A stretch of 64,000 bases of DNA from Setomelanomma holmii (lineage: Eukaryota > Ascomycota > Dothideomycetes > Pleosporales > Phaeosphaeriaceae): NCBI GenBank assembly GCA_010015745.1, contig ML978209.1:62001-126000 (forward strand). Direction: 5' to 3'. Of this stretch, positions 31,966-42,310 are shown piece after piece (within the stretch, counting starts at the first letter, position 1; the number at the start of each line of letters is the position of its first letter). The notes beneath the pieces are model-generated. The model saw only the letters and a list, made by a program, of their open reading frames with translations. It made no database searches and was not told the origin of the DNA. A program made the position numbers and the translations under genes.

Positions 31966-34900
31966 CTACTTCTTCTTACGACCTCCAACTCCGCCTGCGA
32001 ATCGGCCCAAACTCAGGCTCGAACGCGTCTTATGCCCCTGAACCTGGTTTTGCGTAGCAGCTGGCGCGGGTGGCGGTCTCATTGCACCAGCAGGACTACC
32101 CGGTCTTCCTGCTCCGGGACCCTTAGGCTGTATAGCCGCCGGTCCCAGGCGCTCCTGCTCTTGCTCTTCATTAATGGGCAGATCCTCGCCTAGGCTTGCC
32201 ATTCGTTGGCTCCGCCTGGCCTTCTCCTGCGTCTGCTTGAAACGGTCAAGCAATTCCACCCACTTCACCTTACTCTCCTCCTCCCTCGCTTTCAAGCCAA
32301 TGCGGTTCCGTGTCTCCGAGAAGTTACTCCCAGGCGTCCCCGATGGCGTACCACTGCCACTAGAAGACCCGACTTCTGAGCTTTTTTGCCTCAAGTGGTT
32401 CAAAGTAGGGGAGGAGGAAGGGTGAACGTACGAATTCGTGCGTGGGGCGATGTGCAGGTACCCAATGGCAGAAACGCTGTTCAAGCGGTTCTTGAGTGCA
32501 GCAAAGGCGGACGACTGTGGCAGGAGCATGAGAAGTCCGTAGAGGCACTTGTATAGGTGTGGGTAGCGTTCGGGTTCGAGGAGCTGCATGCGCAGATCTG
32601 CAAGAGTTAGAACAGGCTGTGCGCATGGCAGACAAAGCATAGACTTACATGTGAAGACGGGTGATTCAAGAAGCTGCACAAGCTTGTCGATCTGAATGAG
32701 CATGTTGACGGTCATCTCGAGGTCGGCGCTGGTCTTGTCAGCTCGTGTTTGATTTACAAAGTTACTACACTTACAAAACTTGGAGAAGATGGTAGGCCTG
32801 CTCGTAAGCTTGAGCAAGCAGACAGAGTGAGAATGTAGCCACAGCGTTGTGACACCATGCTTTGAAGAGAGTGACGAAGAATGTTTGACCATCCTTGCTG
32901 TCCAGATTCCTGAGCCGTCGTCGTAAGTCAGCCAGCTCCGGAGCTGTGATGAGGTTGTTGTTAAGGTTCTGAACCATTATGCTCGCGAACTCGACATCTT
33001 CGTCCCTGACCAGGCAGTCGGCCATTGTTCGATAGATCCTCTCTGCGCTCAGGGTCAGGCACAGTTGTCGAATTATGAGGTTGCCTCTCGTTTCCAATAA
33101 TCGACGATCTGTGCAAAATAGCTTCAGCAAATTGACCATGAACGACGTGAAATATGTGTCATCGCTGTGTAAAGATATTTGTGAGAGCAGGAGTAGGTCG
33201 CGGGTGACAACAGCATCTGATGGATCAGACAGTGTCTTGAGCAGGGCAGGAAAGGTACCATCGTCGACGGTAAGAATCTGCGACAGTGTTAGCAACTTGA
33301 AGTCGTATAGATGCAGCGGTTACTTACTCTACCAGGTGCCATTCTATGTAGCATGATCAACCAAGCTATCGCTGCGACTCTGGTCTGTTCGTGTTCGTTC
33401 AAGAACTGAAGTGTGAGCGCGTTCACTGCAGCTTGGTAGTCCAGCTCCGGTATTGGCCTTGGTGAAGGTCCACGATCCTCAGCCGGTGTTGGTGATTGCG
33501 TGCCTGCAGAATCTGCTCTTGCCGCCTGATCGCGAATGACGGCCTTAAGGAGGCGACCTGAGAGGTTAGAATCTCGTCGTTGGGTTCCAGTGAGCTCCTT
33601 GCCCAGCTCCGACAGTGATGGTGGAAGCTGTATTTGACCACCCGCACCTCCATCAGGCTTTCGGTTGTCGTCGGATAATGACATGATATAATCCATTAAT
33701 GAAGCGTTTACCTTGACCGCCGCCTTACAAACGGTATCTACGTCGTGTGACATCCTCGGCAGAACGTGCGATAAGAGGCTTGGGACAAACGGCATAATAT
33801 CCTCGGGACAAATGTCGAACAGATTGTCAATCCAGCGGAGAGCGGTGAGGAGAATCTCGTTCTGCTCCTCTTCTGTGTCTGATGGAGCACTGAGGAAGTC
33901 CACAAGAATCTCCAAGATCTTTGGGTGATCAACCTGGACATCTTGGCCTGGTATCCAGTCGCCGTCACCATTGACAGACTTGCCACTATGGCTAGAAGTT
34001 GTGGACACACTGTCTCCGCTTCCATCTTCTCGAGCTTCGACAGCTTCATGCTGTTCGACAGGGGTGCTACTTCCGGCTTCACTCTCGTCTTCTGGCCCGC
34101 TCTGCAGGCTCGAAGTAGAGCGCCGGCGCTCATCTTTGCTGTTACTTTTCTTGCTCTCTGCGATGCCTTTCTTGATCCTAGCAATTTTCCTAATCTCAAC
34201 GAGGAATTTGTCCAGCGCGGCTTGAGTCATGGTATACACGTCCTGGTTGCTGTCGCTCAAGAACTTGAAGAGACCGCCCAAGAAGCGAGGCAGGTGAGCG
34301 ATGAGTTCTAGATCTGGTATTGAGTCTAGCAATGTGATCCAGCCGACTAAAAATACACGTGTGTAAGGATTGAGGACGTTGATTCGTTCTTCGAGAAGAG
34401 GTAGAAATCGTTCGAGGCTGAAAGCCATGGGCAAATCTGGGTGCTGCGGCTCTTGACTGTCGGGCGACTGATTGTCCGGAGGTTCCGTGGGCGTATGTAG
34501 CATTGACACATATGTCGCAGCAGACTCGGACACGATATCTTTCACCAGGCGATCTAACAGCTCCGCTCCATTCTTGACTGACAGTTCTGAGTCTGCAGCG
34601 AGCTATACCAAGTATTAGCCATGTCCGACCGCCTGTATCGTGGAAGCCCACCTTGCAGAGCGCATCGAATACTTGGTTAAAGTAGACGAGGATCTCCCCC
34701 TTCGCGACTTTCGCGATGTTGTACATGCTCTCGCATGCATAATAGCGGACGCGGGCATCTTGGTCACCGAAGCAGGCGAGGACGGGAGGTACTATCTCTT
34801 CGAGGTATCGAGCGACTTCCTACATAGATCGTCGTAAGTTTTGAGAAGAAGATTACGGCAGGTGATGTTACGTACAGGTCCAAGTGCAATTGAGGCAGCA

Positions 34901-35106
34901 GCAAGGCCTATGAGTCCCCCGTTGCGGGCATGAGGCTGATGGACGGCGTATGCATAGTCGTGACAGAGCTCGTGCACGATCTTTGCTATCCTGTCGTGGT
35001 CCTGCGCGTTCAGAGCATTCCGAATCAGACCCTCGAGCTCGAGGGCTCCACTTTTGCGCTTGTCATAGAGCTTATCGTTGAGCGCCTTGGTGATATTCGG
35101 GTCCAT
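31966..35106 (-). CDS. VAC14: Vac14, scaffold of the PtdIns(3,5)P2 kinase-phosphatase complex
   Basis: Vac14 holds together Fab1/PIKfyve and Fig4 on the vacuole membrane. Six exons in phase: 34876-35106, 34652-34819, 33328-34602, 32775-33277, 32649-32728 and 31966-32597, 962 residues. The N-terminus MDPNITKALNDKLYDKRKSG and HEAT-like helical repeats (VARYLEEIVPPVLACF, RYYACESMYNIAKVAKGE) match the Fab1-binding part. A Ser/Asp/Glu-rich linker near residues 275-345 is fungal-specific. The C-terminal Fig4-binding domain contains EMTVNMLIQIDKLVQLLESP and LRMQLLEPERYPHLYKCLYG, with VFT|Y|LRMQ restored across intron 5. A basic, low-complexity tail ends GGVGGRKKK. Introns are 46-56 bases. Confidence 0.94.
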
Positions 35107-35588
35107 GTTGAGGTGGTTTGCGTGTGATCTCTACATGCTCAGGCGGTAGTTCATGGCATATTGGCCGCTAGTGGAGTAGGTGGCATGTTGTCGCGAATAG
35201 TTGACAGGCGCGATCCACCGGTTCGCTGGTCGTTCTTCCGTCGCGACGTGAGGCCAGGCCCGCACACGAGCTTGGTAAACGCACGTCATCGTGCCGACGC
35301 GGGCGCTACAATCCCTGCAACAGCGAACTCGAAGCCGCTGATAGACGAGACACGGCCAAAAGCAACCACAGGCCTCAAGTGTCACAATGGGAGCTTCTTC
35401 ATACATCAGCGCGTTGGCTTGCGAGCATGGCACCGAACGACGATGACGGCTGACAGCCAATATCAGTCTAAGTCAACCCTCCAGACACCGGTCCCTGGAT
35501 CCTACCAATAGGGCTGAGCCACCAAGACTCTCGATCTGACGCCTCTATACCATCCACCCGCACCTGTCAGGTGCGCAGAGCGTCCAAA
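35107..35588. other. Divergent intergenic region between VAC14 and the DENND6-like gene
   Basis: 482 bases of upstream sequence for two divergent genes; a small plus-strand ORF (35161-35511) has no recognisable features. No repeat or RNA gene seen. Confidence 0.55.
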
Positions 35589-37277
35589 ATGGAGAAGCTG
35601 AAGAAGATCGTACAGCCTCATCGCCGTTCACGGCAAGAGAAGGAGATGTCTAAAGATCCAGTGATCCCAACTGGGGGTTTCCAGCACTGGGCAGTAGCCT
35701 TGTAAGTAGGAGCCTCCAGTCTTCCAGTGCCGAGCTGACAGATGCAGTATCGTCTGTAATTTCAACGTCGATGTAGGGTAGGTAAGGTTCGAATTTCTTA
35801 GGTTCCGAAGCAAATACTGAGTCCATGTCAGCCCAGAAATCGAAATTCTGTACCCACCAGATATTGCCTTCACGACTTCCGATCTGAGCGCTATATGCTT
35901 CAATAGGTACAGCTCGACAGACCTGGAGTAGTGACATTTCTAATTGTACACAGCTTTCCCGAACAGCAAAATACAGAAACATCAGAGGATCTTGCCTTCA
36001 ACTTTGCAATAACCAACAACTCCCCAGATGTCAGGCTCAGCTCACCGAACCCTCCACATGGCAGTAGTGATACTCTCTATGGGACATGCGTCTTTCGACA
36101 AGAGTTTGACCACACGATGAAGCGGAGTTTCAACCAACGTACTCTCGTCATGATTTCGCATCACAACTTCCCATCATTTCACAAGAGATTACTTGAGCGG
36201 ATGAGCGAGACTGGTGTGATCAGTGATCCTGTCACGCTTCAAGCGGCACACAACCAAATGTTCGCCTGGCGGCCACCAAAGGTCGGAAGACATGAGCTAC
36301 CATTTCTCGGCAACATTATCACTCTGGATATCGCACCGCATCGCTCTTTCCCACTTCAAGGCCTTCCAGGTCCAACTCCATTAATTTCAGATACTCCTGG
36401 CTCTATCTATGCCTATGAACCCATCGGATCCTGGGACCGCATCATGCATTTCATGCCATGTATCACAGATCTCTACGTACTCTACGAGAAACTCGTCCTT
36501 TGCGAAAGCATAATCGTGGTGGCCAAGTCACCACAACTCGCCAGCGAAGCAATCTCTTCCCTTCTTGATCTCATCTGTCCAGTACCCTATGCTGGCGTCG
36601 TAAAACCTTACATGACCATGCAAGCCGACTTCAAAAGCATCGGCATGGACGGTGGCACACCACAACCCTTCGTTGTCGGCATCACAAACCCGTTCCTCCT
36701 CAAACGCATCATCGCGGCCGCAGAAACCTCGCATCGCATGCGTCCCCACATTCTCTACCTCCAGCACTTCGACGGCCCTGTGCCCACCCGAAGGCACCAC
36801 TCCATCCACCACAAATCCAGCCGCAATGCCCTCCTCGATCTTCCCGGAGGCGGCATTGAAGTCCACACTCCCTCCAAACGCTTCCTCAAATCCGACCCGG
36901 CCATCGTATCCCAAATCGAAGCCCTCCTCAAACTCGGCGACCAAACGCGCGACCTCGGCCCCCTTATACGTCGTCACTTCGCCGAACTTACTGCGCAATT
37001 CGTCGCGCCGATCAACCGGTACCTAGCCACCTCCAACGTCGTCACGCCCGGTGGGAAGAACCGGTATGCGAGCTTCTCGATCCCAGAGTTTCTGAGCAGT
37101 GTGAGCAGGTATGGTACGAGCGTCAAGTTTCGTGGCCAAGGGCCGATTCAGCGGCATCGTGCGCGAGACGGCTTGTACGAGACCTTTTGTAATAGTCCGA
37201 ACTTTTATAGCTGGTTGGAGATGAAGATGAGTTTGGAGCAGGAGGCGAGTGCGGGATTGTTGGGGGCAGGCGCATGA
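35589..37277 (+). CDS. DENN-domain protein of the DENND6 family (Rab guanine-nucleotide exchange factor candidate)
   Basis: Four exons in phase (35589-35701, 35748-35777, 35832-35906, 35954-37277) give 513 residues. Splicing restores the family N-terminus: GGFQHWAVAF|IVCNFNVDV|GPEIEILYPPD|SFPEQQNTE. Later blocks are CVFRQEFDHTMKRSFNQRTL, VMISHHNFPSFHKRLLERM, HFMPCITDLYVLYEKLVLCE and GITNPFLLKRIIAA. Together they form the tripartite DENN arrangement of DENND6A/B, which in animals activates Rab14 on endosomes. Which Rab this fungal member acts on is not known. The second and third exons are only 30 and 75 bases, and the unspliced sequence around them looks like noise, so simple ORF calls miss the N-terminus. 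C-terminus ends with a short, Ala/Gly-rich tail. Confidence 0.88.
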
Positions 37278-37939
37278 TTAGTGGAGGACGCGAAGTACAC
37301 GATCGGGGATCCGCAGATGCTTTCGAATAGGGTATAGGATATGAAAGCTGGAGCAAGCTTGGTATTCCCTCGCTGGAAGGAAGTAGATACTGCGTCAGGG
37401 AACATGGGCGGGTCGGAATTGAGTGCAGCATTTTGCACGGTGTGACTAGAGGTGCAGAGTCGCCGACGGCACGAGGGAGAACGAAAGTCTTTATCGAGGG
37501 ACACGCGTTCAAGGGTATAATGCTTGGGAAAGTTTTCAGATAATTGCCATCTCACCGAACATCTAGATGTTTCATATATTGGACATCAATCGCAATTCCA
37601 ACACTCGATCAAATCAGTATCAATGCAACACTTTTGCAGGTCACAGAACACAGCGTATCATCTCGGCACGAACGTTATCGAGAATTTGGTTGTGCGATTT
37701 TGACCCATGATCGTATAACGGACTAAGGAGATAGAAATATACAGTGAAGACATTAACGTAAGGGGAATCCTAATAAGCCCATCCGCATTCATCTGCCCTC
37801 CGTCGCACATTTCCAAGCTGACGACAAAAGAGTATCCAATGTCCAAAACGCCGCGATATCGTCCTTCGCGACGATCGATCGTCGTGTCGTCATCGCTAAT
37901 CCATCCTCAGCTCAGTCCATCTTACAACACCATCGCTTT
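37278..37939. other. Intergenic region between converging genes
   Basis: 3' flanks of the DENND6-like and Rcr-like genes. No gene, RNA or repeat seen. Confidence 0.55.
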
Positions 37940-38678
37940 TCAGTACTTGTTGGGTGGCGGGCCTGGCGGCGGCTGGTATTGCGCACCACCATACGTAGGC
38001 TGTGGCGACTGTAGCTCAACACCGTTTTGCTGTCCATTGAAGTAGCTCTGGTTTGTGCCGCCGCCATAGTATCCATTGTTGGCCTGTGGCTGAGGCGAGT
38101 ACGGAGGAGCGGGCTGAGCGTTGTAATTGTTATTGTAGTATGGTTGCGCGGTGTTGTTGCCTGGGCGAGCGGCCCAGCCGGTGCCGTAGAAGGGCTGGCG
38201 GCCGGCTTTGCGACGGCGACGTGCGGTTAGGCAGCTGATTGTGGTATTAGGACTCGGTTTGATGCGAGATCTAATGGAAGCTTACCTGCAGAGCACGAAG
38301 AGGAGGAAGAAGCCAATAACTACGACTGCGAGGACTACCCAGCGGACCCAGTTGTCCCAGGCGCTGCGATAGCAGACCCTCTGGTTGTATGCGTTGTAGT
38401 AACACCTGACCATCGTGAATTAGTTGGTGTCGAGTTGGTATTGGATGTACTCGATAATGAGTTGTAACAAAGTGGAGTGTAACAGCGTTGATAGTCGTTC
38501 AAAGAAGTAGTCGCAAACAGTATGCGCGATGTATGACGTTTGACGTGCAACGCATGAACGGTAAGGGAACTAGCCGAAGATATACAGGATGGAATCCGCG
38601 ACCCGCGCAAGACAAGGAAACACCGCCACTAGGGAAGGTTACGTACTCATCATAATACTGCCGGCGCGTGAGATACAT
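37940..38678 (-). CDS. Rcr family (Congo red resistance / chitin deposition regulator) membrane protein
   Basis: Three exons (38647-38678, 38287-38406, 37940-38234) give 148 residues. The splice junctions read MYLTRRQYYDE|CYYNAYNQRVC and LLFVLCR|SCLTARRRRKAGRQPF. One membrane span (WVVLAVVVIGFFLLFVL, residues ~35-52) is followed by a basic stop-transfer ARRRRKAGRQPFYGTGWAA, the Rcr signature, and a Pro/Asn/Tyr/Gln-rich cytosolic tail with PPxY-like and QPPPGPPP motifs. Yeast Rcr1/Rcr2 act in the ER/endosome-vacuole route and bind the Rsp5 ubiquitin ligase through PY motifs; the tail here is compatible with that. The first intron is 240 bases, far above the local norm, and the first exon only 32 bases. 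Confidence 0.85.
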
Positions 38679-40722
38679 GGTTACGCCAACAAAGTCAAGC
38701 TTTGCTGATTCGAAGCTAGGAACAGTAGGTGTCGATGATAACAAAGGTGAGAGGTGGATGCTGAGGGTAAAGGTGGAGCGAGCTGGGGTATGACGATGGC
38801 GAACAGCTTAAGAGAGGAAGGATGAGGCCTGCTTAGCCACAAGCCAAGCGAGTGGCCCTTGACCCAGCCGGGTACGACGGACTGGAACGGAGTTGCTGCG
38901 TCTGCTGCCTGACGACGCCTGCTTGTTTGCTATTCGTCAATCTGGTGGATATGAGAAGGTTCGTTTGGGCTGCTGATGTGGTCGTGCTGTGGGCGCAGCG
39001 TAGTCACGATACGGGCGTGATGGAATCTTCTACGACGTATTGTGATCATGAGCGTCCTGGAGTCACGCTCTCAAGATTTGATAATTGCGGTTGTCTCGTG
39101 CATGTATTTGTGTTTCTTCAGGTACGAAGCAACGAATGCGTTTGCCTTCGAGGCTGTGTACCACGTCGACACATCACTAGCATCGCCGTTCCGCTGGAGC
39201 CATCTCATCATTGTCCGCTTTCAGACGCTGGTACCATAAGTCTCGACTGTGAGCATTTACCTTAAGTTGCGCAATTGATCAAATCTCAGCTTCAGTGTCT
39301 ACAACTCTGGATGCATGCCTCCAACATTTCAAAGCAGAGATAGTTCCACGCTTCGGATGCAAGAGAGGCTCGATACCTGTTCAACAGCCTTTGCACTCCC
39401 ACAGCAGACACTCTTTCGAGCCGTGACCCTATTATTGCATCTCCCTTACTCATGAACCATGTGCTATTCTCACCCATGTGCAGCCTCAATTCCTACCGAC
39501 ATCGCACCAGCCTCATTCACCACCAGCCACGCTCACCAGCCACACTTCCACTAAACTCCCGTCCCCACATCACCTAATCATCTCAATGCCGTCCATCCCA
39601 TCGTCAATTCCTTCCCCTTTCTACGCTCCTCCTCGGCTCCATTCCTCCCATATCCTCGCGCAGGGATTCGCGCCTCGCTTTGCCTTACTCGACCAATCAG
39701 ATCACAGACACATCAGATTCCCTTGGACTGCGCTAATGCAGGATGAGTTGTTCAATGTTCGATGGGCAGTTGGGTCCCACCGGTTGGCAAGAAAGTTGCG
39801 CTGGCTGCTGGGGAATAATACTGCTTTGCTGTCCGCTGTTTTTTTCCGCTGTGATGTTTCTTCTTCTTCGCTTGCTGCGTGAGTCTTGTTCTTGCTTTGT
39901 TGCGACGTTCTGTGAGGCATTGCCATAGCGCGATTGCTGCGTTCCGCGCCCTTGTGCGACGACCACTGGAAAAAAATGACGAGACTTTTGATTCCCGTTT
40001 TTTGCGACACGGATAGAGCTGCGGAGACGACTGCGAGGACGAATACCTTTGATCTGGCGCCCTTGGTCAATTGCCTTGCAAGATTGCGCAGTTCTGCGAC
40101 CGCAGTTCTCGCTGGCGCTCCAAGGAGAGCATGGCGAAGCTGCCCTAATAGGGACGAATGACACCGAGTCACGAGCACTGGTCGCGCCACATTCGAAGAA
40201 GAGGTACCATTATGCGGAGCGTATAGGCTGGACTACTCTGGTGGAATCTGGGACATGAATCGCGGTGCCATAAAATCGTCTCACAACCCCATGGGCTCCT
40301 TCCCCTTTTCGCAAACGCTGCACCGCTCGCTATGGAACATGAAAGCTGCTACAAGATCAAAAAACATGTACTGGAAATATCATATGCGCCTCCGCGGCCA
40401 AAGCCACTGCGCATGCTATCGAGACCGCAACAAGCCAGCATGGGTGATCGTATAGAATAATGGTGTAGACGAGGAATGTGCTTGAGTCGAGGGAACTGGC
40501 CATCGCTAGCCTGCAGAGCGATCTGCCGTCTTTTCTTCCGTCACGTCGTAAGAATCATTAAGTATGTCGTAAGAAGCTGACAGCCGTTATTCGTCAGAAC
40601 GTAGGCGCATCAGGGTCATGAAAGTCGCAGAAGTTGCGCAACACCAAGTCGAGTCGAATGCGAAGCGGGCACGTGGACACATCCTCGCCAGTCACGTTTC
40701 GCCAACCAGGTCGATCCACACT
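38679..40722. other. Largest gene-poor gap (2 kb), only weak ORFs
   Basis: No gene I can support. Plus-strand 39743-39928 is a 61-codon ATG ORF (MSCSMFDGQLGPTGWQESC, then a hydrophobic span WGIILLCCPLFFSAVMFLLL) that could be a small Cys-rich membrane peptide. ORFs on both strands at 39478-40190 overlap each other and have poor coding character. No tRNA, terminal repeats or arrays seen. Confidence 0.45.
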
Positions 40723-41794
40723 CTATTTGCTCGCGCGAGCAATCAGCCACTGGAGAACAGCGTCGAGATTTGTCTCTTCCTTTGCGCTGATCCCGTAGCA
40801 GCTCACCTCGCGGTGCGACACAGCCTTTAGGTTGAGCGCCTCGATGAGCTCGTCGACTGAGAGCTTGTTGGGCAGATCAGACTTGTTGCCCAAGACGAGA
40901 AGCGGGATTCCTTCCAGTGCTGGCTTCTCTAGAAGAAGGTTGAGCTCTTCGCGCGCAACGGGTAGAGCTTCCTTATCAGCTGAGTCGACGATGAATCTGG
41001 GACGATCAGCGATAGATACGACACATGCCGACGAGCCTTACACAATCGCATTCACACCGCGGCAGTATCGCTCCCACATGGAACGAAACCTAGGTTGGCC
41101 TCCGAGATCCCAACTGTTGCCGCTGGTCAGCAGATGCACATTGGCTGCGTAGATTGCCTGCACCCCGCAAGGCTGGCCCGAAAAGGCTTGGCGCTGCAAG
41201 AGACGGACATGCGTGACCAGGGCGATATCAAGTACTCACCACTTCAAGGTTACATGGCCCTTCTGGACGCGCTTCATGTTGAAGCCCACGGTGGGGATGG
41301 AGCTGCACCCTCGTTAGCGCTCGGGCCACCATTGATGGCCTCATGGTCGTGCGAAGCAGCAGAATCGGACAGCGATGGAACACTGTTGCCGCCGGCTTGC
41401 GCAACCTGGAGATTGTTGTTGACGTACTCGACAGTGAACTCTCCTCCCTAGACAACCGTCGTCAGCTCGAGTCGGCCCAGGCACCGTCATGTCCGAATGT
41501 GGAAGGGACTCACCGCCAGAACTCTCAACAGCGACGTCTTGCCTGCGTTTTGCAACCCGATCATAGTGATGTCCATCTCGGTCGCCCTACACAAGTGAGG
41601 TGATTAGCAATCATGTGCAGTCATTGTCGCGCTCGACTTTGCTTTTTCCGTGGGTCGATATGGATGGGTGGGAGGTATCATATGGCGCATCAGGCATCAA
41701 GGCCTGCGCACTGCAAAGGTGAAGCGGACAAAAGGCAGGCATACCAGAACAGGCGCAGCAGCCAGTCGTAGATGCGGCGGAAGAGGTTCGCCAT
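40723..41794 (-). CDS. ARL8: Arf-like GTPase ARL8
   Basis: Small GTPase of the lysosome/vacuole and late-endosome surface. Six exons in phase (41745-41794, 41514-41586, 41428-41447, 41240-41302, 41042-41113, 40723-40996) give 183 residues, the normal Arl8 length. Spliced motifs are the N-terminal helix MANLFRRIYDWLLRLFW, the P-loop GLQNAGKTSLL, switch I GGEFTVDSIPTVGFNMK, switch II LKCWDLGGQPRFRSMWERYC, the guanine-specificity box GNKSDLP and the SAK box GISAKEE. There is no Gly2, so it is not myristoylated; Arl8 proteins instead use an acetylated amphipathic N-terminal helix. Introns of 158, 66, 125, 126 and 45 bases are longer than elsewhere in the window. Exon 3 is only 20 bases. Confidence 0.95.
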
Positions 41795-42310
41795 GGTGGA
41801 AGGGCTGGCGGCGCAAATGACTCGAGCTCGTTGTTGTCGGCCTGTGCTGGACTGGCAATGGATGGATGGTGCTGAAGTCTGCGAGCCAGAGCCTTGATCC
41901 TTGAAGCGGGGTGCTCTCGGGTAGTAGCGATCACGCCGCGAAACAAGTAGCAACAACGATCAGTGAATTGATGGCGCTCCAAATGCAAGTGAAAGTAGCC
42001 AGCAATGAGGGAGAGGACGAGAAGCAGAGGCTGTGCCGCCCCCGGGAAAAGCTAGGAACCTGCGCCGGTCGTGGTGTGCTGCATCAAGCCGCCCGCGCAG
42101 GTGACATAGCACACGGGCCAATGATGCAGAGGCGCTACGGCGGCGGACCCGCAGAAAATGTTCAAGAAGTTCGCGATAAATTTACGATACGCCTCACAAA
42201 CACCGCAAAACCCAACGCACCGTCAGATGGCGCTGCTAATACTGTCGTGAGCTGCGCCTCTCTAATTCCAATCTCAGCTGCACTTTACAGAAGCTGCACA
42301 CCTCGCAGCG
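41795..42310. promoter_or_regulatory. Divergent promoter region between ARL8 and RPA135
   Basis: 516 bases between two divergent start codons; contains the leaders of both genes. No clear TATA box, repeat or upstream coding sequence. Confidence 0.5.

Noticed and set aside
39702..40190. Minus-strand ORF of 162 codons as a gene
   Set aside because: Another minus-strand frame and a plus-strand frame are equally open, no domain is recognisable and codon use is poor.
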